39,391 nucleotides of DNA from Bacteroidia bacterium (GTDB lineage Bacteria; Bacteroidota; Bacteroidia; Bacteroidales; Prolixibacteraceae), in contig JANYJT010000270.1 in NCBI GenBank assembly GCA_025358395.1, positions 1 to 39,391 of the forward strand. The letters run 5' to 3'. The notes beneath the pieces were generated by a model. That model was given only the letters and a program-made list of their open reading frames with translations, had not been told where the DNA came from and made no database searches. Position numbers and translations under genes: made by a program. Below, piece after piece: positions 32,475 through 38,889 of this stretch (positions within the stretch are counted from its first letter, which is position 1; each line of letters starts with the position of its first letter).

Positions 32475-32737
32475 AGAACCCAATCAAAATCTGCATCCTC
32501 CAACGTGGTTGGGTCGTCATTGGACGATTCTCAAAAGATGAAGGAGGAAACTTCACCATTGAATCGCCATGCTATGTTATCAGGAAGTGGGGAACCACTG
32601 GCGGACTCGGGCAGTTGGCGGCTGAGGGTCCGCTCGCGGAGACGAAGCTCGACAAGACGCCTGAGATTACGGGCTTCCGCGATTCGGTGATCTTCACCAT
32701 CGCTGTTGATGATGACAGGTGGAATGACCAATTCTAA
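32471..32737 (+). CDS. Small conserved phage protein (88 aa)
   Basis: Contains RGWVVIGRFSKDEG and YVIRKWGTTGGLGQLAAEGPLAETKLDK, a pattern I associate with a small family recurring in large phages ('GWV.VG', 'VIR.WGT..GLG.LA..GP'). It has no known function. The 3' end overlaps the first glycine-rich gene by 14 bases. Confidence 0.75.
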   Translation: MKNPIKICILQRGWVVIGRFSKDEGGNFTIESPCYVIRKWGTTGGLGQLAAEGPLAETKLDKTPEITGFRDSVIFTIAVDDDRWNDQF

Positions 32738-32981
32738 ATGTATTCAGGTTCACGAAGGCGATGGTGTAAACCATCGCTGGGATGATCTGTTATATGGCGA
32801 TGGAAGTGGCTGTGGAAATGTAAATGTAAGTGGTTATGGATATGGCTATGGAAGTGGACATATAAATGGCAATGGCTATGGCGATGGCTATGGCTATGGC
32901 AATGTAAGTGGCGATGGAAGTGGCGATGGAAGTGGCTGTGGAAGTGGCAATGTCATTTCAAACCCAGGAGTACAAGAATGA
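32724..32981 (+). CDS. Glycine-rich repeat protein, copy A (85 aa)
   Basis: A conserved opening (KCIQVHEGDGVNHRWDDLLYGDGSGCG) leads to about 45 residues in which every second residue is Gly, alternating with Tyr, Asp, Asn, Ser or Cys (SGYGYGYGSGHINGNGYGDG), and a fixed end (VISNPGVQE). The start at ATG 32724 was preferred over two ATG codons just upstream, for its spacing to AGGTGG. The next gene repeats the whole design. Such [GX]n chains are flexible and often form surface, adhesive or phase-separating material. Function unknown. Confidence 0.75.
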   Translation: MTNSKCIQVHEGDGVNHRWDDLLYGDGSGCGNVNVSGYGYGYGSGHINGNGYGDGYGYGNVSGDGSGDGSGCGSGNVISNPGVQE

Positions 32982-33379
32982 TACTCCCTGAATGTATTCA
33001 GGTTCACGAAGGTGATGGTATAGACCATCGCTGGGATGGTTTGTTTTATGGTGATGGAAGTGGCTGTGGCTATGACTATGGCTGTGGCAATGAATATAGC
33101 TGTGGCGATGGAAGTGGACATATAAATAGCAATGCACATAGCTGTGGCTATAGCTGTGACGATGGAAGTGGCTATGGCGATGGAGATATCAATGGCAATG
33201 GTTATGGCGATGGAAATGGCTATGGCGATGGAAATGGCTATGGCGATGGAGATATCAATGGCGATGGAGGTGGCGATGGAGGTGGCGATGGAGGTGGCGA
33301 TGGAGGTGGCGATGGAGATATCAATGGCAATATAAATGGCAAGGGCTATGTCATTTCAAACCCAGGAGTACAAGAATGA
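32978..33379 (+). CDS. Glycine-rich repeat protein, copy B (133 aa)
   Basis: Starts by overlapping copy A's stop (ATGA) behind AGGAG. It has the same opening (ECIQVHEGDGIDHRWDGLFYGDGSGCG) and the same end (YVISNPGVQE) as copy A, but a longer alternating-Gly middle including GDGGGDGGGDGGGDGGGDGD. The middle is coded by short units such as GGCGATGGA repeated in tandem, so it can expand or shrink by slippage. Tandem duplication followed by repeat growth is the simplest history. Confidence 0.8.
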   Translation: MILPECIQVHEGDGIDHRWDGLFYGDGSGCGYDYGCGNEYSCGDGSGHINSNAHSCGYSCDDGSGYGDGDINGNGYGDGNGYGDGNGYGDGDINGDGGGDGGGDGGGDGGGDGDINGNINGKGYVISNPGVQE

Positions 33380-33606
33380 TACTACCTAAGACTAAGGAGT
33401 TGTCCTGGTCTGATCTTTGTGACTCTGCTACCGATTTAGGGCAGACACAAAGCTTCTGCGCGTCGAAAATGAAGATTGACTTAGATAAAAAAGTCGCTAA
33501 GGTAATACCCATGGACGACAGCTACGGAAAGATCGAGATCCCCGATGGTTGGCGTGGTTATTGGGCTAAAGATGTGTTAAAATATACGGAAAAGATTGGA
33601 AAATAA
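33376..33606 (+). CDS. Hypothetical protein, possible composite gene (76 aa, or 31 aa from 33511)
   Basis: The first ATG at 33376 comes from the duplicated block (MILP...), overlaps copy B's stop and has AGGAG. A promoter (copy 9) lies inside the frame at 33476-33503, and an in-frame ATG at 33511 begins seven bases after its -10. So two products are possible: the 76-residue form from read-through, and a 31-residue leaderless form (MDDSYGKIEIPDGWRGYWAKD...). The shorter form may be the original gene. No family recognised. Confidence 0.55.
   Translation: MILPKTKELSWSDLCDSATDLGQTQSFCASKMKIDLDKKVAKVIPMDDSYGKIEIPDGWRGYWAKDVLKYTEKIGK
33441..33461 (+). repeat. Weak CRISPR-repeat-like 21-mer
   Basis: GCAGACACAAAGCTTCTGCGC matches bases 4-24 of the array repeat at 18 of 21 positions (shown in full only as the first and last parts: GCAGACAC and TTCTGCGC). 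It keeps the same 5-bp GCAGA/TCTGC hairpin with a 9-base loop and has the same orientation as the array. It lies 15 bases before promoter copy 9. It may be a decayed repeat or chance. Confidence 0.3.
33476..33503 (+). promoter_or_regulatory. Phage early-type promoter, copy 9 (leaderless type, weak -10)
   Basis: TTGACT, a 16-bp spacer with TAAAAAAGTCGC, and TAAGGT. The ATG at 33511 begins seven bases after the -10. The promoter sits inside the reading frame that starts at 33376. Confidence 0.7.
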
Positions 33607-33608
33607 CC

Positions 33609-34073
33609 ATGTCACCGATCATCACTCCACTGGAGATCACATGGGAGAAAGGCCCGCTCTCCTTCATCGATATGCGCGGAAAATCTGTGCTGGCCTATTA
33701 TCGCCCCGATGATGGAGATTGCCTCAACATTCACGCCGACAACTTCTTGGGAAAGATTTCGGCCGACGAGGTCATCAAGGTAGCTAGAGACATGCAGTCG
33801 AAGCAGCGTCAAGAACCGAAGGACGTTGACGACATAGATCACCAGAATTTGCTGAGCGATCTACTTAAACATTTTGGAGACAACGACGGGACCGTGCAGG
33901 TTCTTGAAGGTGATGTGGATAGCGTGAGACTGGAACACTTTTCTGGAGACACATCCTCCAGCATCATCAATCTCATCCACTTCATAAAGGCCAACAGTCT
34001 TCAGGACAAAAGACCGTGGTCTGTAGTCTGGAACCTCTATAAATGCATGATGGTTGCTGCTGGCGGTGTTTAA
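33609..34073 (+). CDS. Hypothetical protein (154 aa)
   Basis: Starts two bases after the previous stop. Beta-rich N-terminus (PLSFIDMRGKSVLAYYRPDDGDC) and an acidic middle (DVDDIDHQNLLSDLLKHFGDNDG). No family recognised. Its stop overlaps the next start (TAATG). Confidence 0.7.
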   Translation: MSPIITPLEITWEKGPLSFIDMRGKSVLAYYRPDDGDCLNIHADNFLGKISADEVIKVARDMQSKQRQEPKDVDDIDHQNLLSDLLKHFGDNDGTVQVLEGDVDSVRLEHFSGDTSSSIINLIHFIKANSLQDKRPWSVVWNLYKCMMVAAGGV

Positions 34074-34462
34074 TGGGGCGCACTGGACCAGCAAGCATGC
34101 AAGTAATACCGACACAGACTAATGGTCTGTTTGGGGTCGTAGCTAGAGATGACGACTTCGATACTCGGGCGAAGACCTTTACCATTGACCTGAACACTGC
34201 CGATACGATTGATCTGAATGTACGAATGGCCGATGGCGTAGTCGGACGGATAAGCATCAAAGGGAGCACCATAGCCCAGATCATCATGGATCGAAATAGC
34301 AAGCAGATTGAAAAGGATAGACAGGAGACAGCGTCAACTGAGATACAGGTCGGCGAGGGTGATGGATACAGTAAGTCGGTGGCCGAATCAACGACGGTCG
34401 GATCAGAAGAGATCCTAGACGCCAGCCGGCGTTTGAATAACAACAAACAAAGCCCTTACTAA
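34073..34462 (+). CDS. Hypothetical protein (129 aa)
   Basis: The start ATG 34073 overlaps the previous stop; the frame is open upstream, but that part overlaps the previous gene. The middle (AKTFTIDLNTADTIDLNVRMADGVVGRISIKGSTI) is a regular beta pattern; the end is polar. Its stop overlaps the ClpS-like start (TAATG). No family recognised. Confidence 0.7.
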   Translation: MGRTGPASMQVIPTQTNGLFGVVARDDDFDTRAKTFTIDLNTADTIDLNVRMADGVVGRISIKGSTIAQIIMDRNSKQIEKDRQETASTEIQVGEGDGYSKSVAESTTVGSEEILDASRRLNNNKQSPY

Positions 34463-34767
34463 TGCCCGACACCATCACCATCATCAAAGAGGTCGTAGAC
34501 ACCTCTCTGGATCGAACCTACTCGCTCATTGCCCACAACGACGATGTAACACCAGCACAGTTGGTGGCCATAGCCTTCTTGGCTATCGGACTCGATCGGG
34601 AAACCGCTATCGCCAAAACTCAGGAGATCCACACCACCGGTTCAGCCAGGGTGAAGAGCGGGATGTCGAAGGACGAGGTGACCAAAGCCTTCAACACCGT
34701 GCTGGGGATCACCCGGTTCAACGGACGCTTCCCTGGCATCGCCATGGACATGCTGGAGGACTTCTGA
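34462..34767 (+). CDS. ClpS-like protease adaptor (101 aa)
   Basis: Aligns along its length with ClpS, the adaptor that hands N-degron proteins to ClpAP: YSLIAHNDDVTPAQLV (N26-D27-D28, compare YKVILVNDDYTPMEFV of E. coli), then EIHTTGSARV (H57, G60, compare AVHYQGKA), then SKDEVTKAF and a final short segment like the ClpS end. The Asn-Asp-Asp that holds the N-terminal amine and the His that packs beside it are kept; spacing is one residue shorter. The ClpS gatekeeper Met (M40) is Ala here, so substrate choice may differ. No ClpA is in the window, so it would act on the host's. Alternatively it keeps only the fold. Confidence 0.7.
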   Translation: MPDTITIIKEVVDTSLDRTYSLIAHNDDVTPAQLVAIAFLAIGLDRETAIAKTQEIHTTGSARVKSGMSKDEVTKAFNTVLGITRFNGRFPGIAMDMLEDF

Positions 34768-34856
34768 TGGCCCGTTGCATCCAAGTTGGCGACGATGGCC
34801 TGCCGAAGCCGCCGAAGAAGCCGCGCAAGATGAAGCTCCCGCCCGGATGGCCATGA
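34767..34856 (+). CDS. Very small basic, proline-rich protein (29 aa)
   Basis: Starts by overlapping the ClpS-like stop (TGATG) and ends by overlapping the next start (ATGA at 34853). The product MARCIQVGDDGLPKPPKK then PRKMKLPPGWP is rich in Lys and Pro. Coupling at both ends suggests that it is translated. No family recognised. Confidence 0.5.
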   Translation: MARCIQVGDDGLPKPPKKPRKMKLPPGWP

Positions 34857-35176
34857 CCTGGGGCACCCTAGAAGAGCGGTACAGAATGCTCTGTTTGAAG
34901 CTGGTCTTGGCTCGCTACTCCTACTACGTCCTGGCCCAGCCGACCATGACCGATGCCGAGTACGACCGGTTGGAGGATGGTCTGCGTGCCTTCGAGGCCA
35001 AAATGCCTCATCTCGTCCACCCCAAAAGCCCGACCAAGGTGCCGGGATCAGACCTCCCGAGAACCTACCCTCAGAGCGTGCGCTGGTTCGCCGAGAATTG
35101 CCTACCCGGTGGCCGGAAGCACAGTCGCTGCCAATGCATGGGAAAGCCCGATCCAGAGGAACTGCTAATGGAATAA
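34853..35176 (+). CDS. Stand-alone NAD+-DNA-ligase Ia-like domain protein (107 aa)
   Basis: LVLARYSYYVLAQPTMTDAEYDRLEDGLRAFEAKMPHLVHPKSPT (segment) matches the N-terminal Ia region of bacterial NAD+-dependent ligases ('YY..D.P...DAEYD.L...L...E...P.L..P.SPT..VG'). That region holds the nicotinamide-binding tyrosines and acid. The catalytic adenylation core, OB fold, zinc and HhH parts are absent, so it cannot be a complete ligase. It may bind NAD+ or nicotinamide, or be a remnant. An in-frame ATG at 34847 is an alternative start. Confidence 0.65.
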   Translation: MTWGTLEERYRMLCLKLVLARYSYYVLAQPTMTDAEYDRLEDGLRAFEAKMPHLVHPKSPTKVPGSDLPRTYPQSVRWFAENCLPGGRKHSRCQCMGKPDPEELLME

Positions 35177-35183
35177 CTAGGTC

Positions 35184-38036
35184 ATGTTCCACGGTGATCT
35201 GGTCAGCGAGCTTCATATTCAGGATGCCGGAACCCCTGGTTTCAGGAAGTTCTGGAAGAAATGGCTTCCAGAGGCCAAGATGCCCGGCGAAGGGCCGTAC
35301 TACGTCCAATTCACCAAACCCAAGTCCGCTGATGATAAACGGTTCGTAGGGCAGGCCTTGGGAAAGAAGGACCCCTACGAGGACGGACCACTTTCCTATT
35401 CAGACGATGCTGATCCTAAGGATATCGAAACCCTCAAGGAGCTTGGTGTAGCCCCGCCAGACGAACAGTTTGATTCTGAGAAGACTCGAAAGAGGCGTGA
35501 GGAAGACCTCAAGAAACTGCGCCGGATGGGTCTCGAAGACCCCACGATCTACAAGAAGCCTGATCACTCCGATCCCATCGGGGCCTACGTCTATCCGCTC
35601 GAATATGTCATCAACCACCCCTACGATATCCAGTATGGGCACAACATGGAGTTCTTGCGGGTGCTCAAGCTCCGCGACAATACCAAGGTCCTTGACCTCC
35701 AGAACGTCAAGGGTAATCAACTGTCCCAGTTCGCCAAGGCGATGGGTTGGGGGGATTTCAGTGGTGAAAGCATTCTGAACGCTGTTGCACCGCACTCCAG
35801 GGGCCGCAAGGGCAATCAGATGGCCCACGCCCTCTGGTTCCTGATTCAGCATGAAGGCCACCTCTACAAGACCGAGGCTCAGCCTCCGATGAAGACGTCG
35901 GATGGCGTCTTACTTTCTGATGAGGAAACGCCGGGCGGCGAGGTGAAGTGGTGGGGTGGAAAGGGTGATCACCCCAAGGACAACAACCTCTACACAACGG
36001 CTTCTGGAGACACCATCGGTCAGAAGGAACAGACCGCCCGCATCAAGAAGTTCGGTTACGACGTCTTGAAAGACATCGACGAGACTGGAACCAAGGCGGT
36101 GATCTACCATGGCGAGCCTGAGCAAGCCTTGATTATCAGTCGCAACGCTTTCGACGTGGTGGACACCTACGATCTCCGGGTGAACAAGAAGACCTCTTAC
36201 GGTGCGATGTCCTACAAGGGCATCGCTCGCTCCGTCGGCAAGGAACGCAAGAAGTTCCCCCGTGAGGTTGCCGAGAAGATCGCCAAGATGATCGGCGATA
36301 AGATCGAAGACACGATGAAGATGGGAGACGTCAATTACAACGAACTCGAAGGGTCTCTGTCGGATGCGGTCAAATACCTGAACGGCGATGACCCACTGAC
36401 CCTGGCTATGGACAGTGGCAGCGACATGGTCCAGCCGCAGTTCTATAAGACCAAACGCGGCATCATGGCTGTCGATGTCGATGAACGCGATCGAGAGAAG
36501 CCGCATCACCGTGGCATGGGTTGGACGGACAATAGCGTCCTGAGTTTGGATTACATCGACGACCGTGGTCTCTCACACTTTAAGGGGAGAGACATCTCTA
36601 TCAATCATGTCGGCAAGCAACTTCTCAAACAGCATCCGCAGCTTCCTTTGAAGATGAAGGAACCGCTCTCGCCCAAGGATATCAATCGGGCCAAGTTGGC
36701 CATCGGAACGGTGAAGGTCCAGTTCGAGCAGTTGCAAGACACAATGGACATGGACTTTGTCCAGATCCCAAAGGCCTTGAACGACATCGCTCAGACTCTG
36801 GGCGTTCCGACCCTCCCGACCCACGGTGATGTCGCTGAAGACCTCGGCTACTATGCCTTGGCCAAAGGCATGGCTGAGAACCTACCTCCGGCCAGCTTCG
36901 CCAATAAACTTGGCGTACTCAATCTTTCACTCGATGACGACGACAGCGTCTGCGAGCAATCCAAAGATATCGCCGTCCTGCGCGACAAGTCGGAGGCATG
37001 GTTCAAGACGATCAACAACAGCACCATCAATCCTGAAGCGGCCAAAGATCTCAAGGGCAAGGCCGACTGGGTCTATGCCATGAGTTCTCCTGGCACCTAC
37101 CTGAAGCTCCATCCAGAGGCCAAGTCAATCATCGAGATCATGCAATGGATCTACATCGTTCTCGGTGATGTCGCCTCCCTCCTGGATTCCAGGAAATACA
37201 CCACGTTCGAAGGGGCCATTGAGGTTGCCAAGAAGAACGCCGTGGCGATGCGTGAGAACAAGGATCTGTGGCGGGCATGCAGCCCCAAGAACATCGGGCA
37301 CGAGAGTGAATACTCCGAGAGCATTCCCATCAAGGCACGAGAATTGGTTGGCGGTTCGCTGCATGTGCTCGCCGATAGTCTCGCCGGTATCGGCCACAAG
37401 ATCCTGAAGGTCCAAGCCGAGGATGAGAAGGCCCAATCCATCAACCGACTGCGGGACAAGATCAGCGATCTCGGATTCAATCTCAAGCGCATGCTTGATA
37501 AAACCCACACCCCGTCTCAAACCAGTCTGGACAACGGTCTCAAGCACCTGGGCCAGCACCTGGACGAGATGCTGCAACTGTTCCACCTGGAAGATCACCC
37601 GACCGTGCCAGAGGGACACGGCATGCCGGATGATGAGATGACGCCGATCAAAGAGAAGATCGCCAATCTGGTCGGATCCATGGAGAGGACGCCGTACAGG
37701 GAGCCAGACTGGTCCAGCGCGATCATCGGCAAGCTGCGGGTCCTGGCTGCGAATCGTGGCATCATCCACATCCGCCGGAAGGATGCGCTCCTCACTGCGT
37801 TCGGTGATGAAGCCATGACCAAGTGGATGACGAAGTACGGCAACGAATCCCGCCTGAACCGACGCTCTTGGGATTCCAAGTGGCAGGACGCCATGGACGC
37901 TCAGGACAAGTTCAACAAGGAAGCTCTCACCAAGAAAGCTGAACAGCAGGCTGCCGAGAAGGTTACCAACGATGCCGCCCATGCGTCATGGGTGGAAAAG
38001 ATGAAGAATCTGCCCGACGGTCCGGCACCGTTCTGA
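35184..38036 (+). CDS. Large phage protein of unknown function, possibly virion-packaged (950 aa)
   Basis: The N-terminal ~330 residues include YYVQFTKPKSADDKRFVGQALG, DPIGAYVYPLEYVINHPYDIQYG, a strand RVLKLRDNTKVLDLQN, and ILNAVAPHSRGRKGNQMAHALWFLI...VIYHGEPEQALIISRNAFDVVDTY. I associate 'D.IG.Y.YPL.YV' and 'GEP.QA....A...V' with large phage proteins that may carry an ADP-ribosyltransferase-like or similar fold, but I cannot name the family. The remaining 600 residues are mainly helical and charged, with a Lys/Ala-rich end. The start has only a weak ribosome-binding site. It may be an injected multi-domain protein. Its stop lies one base before the repeat-like element. Confidence 0.75.
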   Translation: MFHGDLVSELHIQDAGTPGFRKFWKKWLPEAKMPGEGPYYVQFTKPKSADDKRFVGQALGKKDPYEDGPLSYSDDADPKDIETLKELGVAPPDEQFDSEKTRKRREEDLKKLRRMGLEDPTIYKKPDHSDPIGAYVYPLEYVINHPYDIQYGHNMEFLRVLKLRDNTKVLDLQNVKGNQLSQFAKAMGWGDFSGESILNAVAPHSRGRKGNQMAHALWFLIQHEGHLYKTEAQPPMKTSDGVLLSDEETPGGEVKWWGGKGDHPKDNNLYTTASGDTIGQKEQTARIKKFGYDVLKDIDETGTKAVIYHGEPEQALIISRNAFDVVDTYDLRVNKKTSYGAMSYKGIARSVGKERKKFPREVAEKIAKMIGDKIEDTMKMGDVNYNELEGSLSDAVKYLNGDDPLTLAMDSGSDMVQPQFYKTKRGIMAVDVDERDREKPHHRGMGWTDNSVLSLDYIDDRGLSHFKGRDISINHVGKQLLKQHPQLPLKMKEPLSPKDINRAKLAIGTVKVQFEQLQDTMDMDFVQIPKALNDIAQTLGVPTLPTHGDVAEDLGYYALAKGMAENLPPASFANKLGVLNLSLDDDDSVCEQSKDIAVLRDKSEAWFKTINNSTINPEAAKDLKGKADWVYAMSSPGTYLKLHPEAKSIIEIMQWIYIVLGDVASLLDSRKYTTFEGAIEVAKKNAVAMRENKDLWRACSPKNIGHESEYSESIPIKARELVGGSLHVLADSLAGIGHKILKVQAEDEKAQSINRLRDKISDLGFNLKRMLDKTHTPSQTSLDNGLKHLGQHLDEMLQLFHLEDHPTVPEGHGMPDDEMTPIKEKIANLVGSMERTPYREPDWSSAIIGKLRVLAANRGIIHIRRKDALLTAFGDEAMTKWMTKYGNESRLNRRSWDSKWQDAMDAQDKFNKEALTKKAEQQAAEKVTNDAAHASWVEKMKNLPDGPAPF

Positions 38037-38037
38037 C

Positions 38038-38072
38038 CATCAATGCCAGCGTAGGGACTTCGCCTCTGCGAT
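38038..38072 (-). repeat. Degenerate inverted CRISPR-repeat-like element between convergent genes
   Basis: On the plus strand this reads CATCAATGCCAGCG followed by 21 more bases. Compared with the reverse complement of the array repeat it matches at 29 of 35 positions (30 with the G variant of the repeat), including a perfect 14-base block at the spacer-proximal end. It fills the gap between the stops of the two convergent genes. Read on the plus strand it is an anti-repeat, as in a tracrRNA; a 7-bp hairpin (GCCGCCA/TGGCGGC, 38075-38099) follows. Read on the minus strand it is a single repeat mimic in the 3' end of the neighbouring mRNA. Confidence 0.75.
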
Positions 38073-38734
38073 CAGCCGCCAGGACGCTGAGATGGCGGCC
38101 GGAGCGGGGGCGGTCTGATAGATCCCTGGTTCATGCCCCGCTCGGCCCTTCTGGCGGCTTCCTGGACACGGATTGCCAGCGGACGGGCGTTGGGACGGGT
38201 TGAAGGTCTTTGTTGATTAGGACGGGCGGAAGGCCGGTTGCTGACGATGATGTCTCGGGCCTTGGCTGCCGCTACCGCTCTGGCCTTGAACTTGCCCCAG
38301 TCGGTGGGCTTGATGCCGTTGATGGAGCCGATCAGACTCATGGCTCCCGGAATGCTGTCTTTGACCTCTTCGATCGGCCATGCGGTCAGGGGATGGAGCA
38401 GGCCGGTGAAATATGTTCGATACCCAATAAGACTTGATTTGTTGTAGGTCTTCAACCAGAAATACTTCAATCTAGGGTCCAAAAAGACCCACATCCTGAG
38501 ACCGGCTTTGAATTGACGCCTCTGTTGGCCGGTCATGTAGCTGACGTTGATACCATGTGTGTACCGACGATCGGCATAAAGGACCACGCAGATCGGATGA
38601 AAATCGTGATGTGCGTTGGTGTAGGCAAATTGAACCAGTATTCCACTCAACCACGTTTTTCTATCACGAAGGTCGCCAATCTCATCGAGATCCCCTTTAT
38701 CTGACAACGGACGTTGTGGTTGTGGGGTTGGCAT
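38072..38734 (-). CDS. Hypothetical protein with basic proline-rich tail (220 aa)
   Basis: Starts at ATG 38734 with AAGAGAA upstream, in an AT-rich leader. The N-terminal ~150 residues form a mixed domain with PICVVLYADRRYTHGINVSYMTGQQRRQF and LKYFWLKTYNKSSLIGYRTYFTGL. I have a sense that such 'H...VVLY.D...THGIN..Y' proteins occur in other large phages, but I know no function. The C-terminal ~65 residues are basic and Pro/Arg/Ala-rich (RPSARPNQQRPSTRPNARP). Its stop lies on the repeat-like element, so its mRNA will contain that element if it extends past the stop. Confidence 0.7.
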   Translation of the reverse strand: MPTPQPQRPLSDKGDLDEIGDLRDRKTWLSGILVQFAYTNAHHDFHPICVVLYADRRYTHGINVSYMTGQQRRQFKAGLRMWVFLDPRLKYFWLKTYNKSSLIGYRTYFTGLLHPLTAWPIEEVKDSIPGAMSLIGSINGIKPTDWGKFKARAVAAAKARDIIVSNRPSARPNQQRPSTRPNARPLAIRVQEAARRAERGMNQGSIRPPPLRPPSQRPGG

Positions 38735-38889
38735 CTATATTCTCTTAAAAATATATCCCCTGTGACTCTTGTATCTTCCTGGGTTGTTCAGACATTCATT
38801 CAATTTTCCCTGTTTTAACCCAAGCTCCCTAGAACATTGGTGTTGGCTGTTCCAGCTTCCGACATATTTTCCATCGGTTTTCCACACCT
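38735..38889. promoter_or_regulatory. AT-rich intergenic leader region of the CRISPR array
   Basis: About 155 bp without genes, clearly richer in A/T than its surroundings, between the divergent gene and the first repeat. It must hold the promoter of the minus-strand gene and probably the CRISPR leader. A possible array promoter lies at 38843-38870. Confidence 0.5.
38843..38870 (+). promoter_or_regulatory. Putative promoter of the CRISPR array
   Basis: TTGGCT and TATTTT with a 16-bp spacer point toward the array; transcription should start near 38877, 13 bases before the first repeat. It lacks the GTCGC element of the early-type promoters. It supports plus-strand transcription of the array. 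Confidence 0.45.

Larger units (their letters stand above)
32724..33393 (+). repeat. Tandem gene duplication with internal GGN-repeat tracts
   Basis: The opening of copy A (from about 32739) and of copy B (from about 32992) share nearly identical DNA for about 80 bases. Both end in the same block TTTCAAACCCAGGAGTACAAG followed by ATGATACT (block given in part: CCCAGGAGTACAAG). The second end block supplies the start of the gene at 33376, so part of that gene's 5' end was also created by the duplication. In between lie in-frame Gly-codon repeats. Confidence 0.85.
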
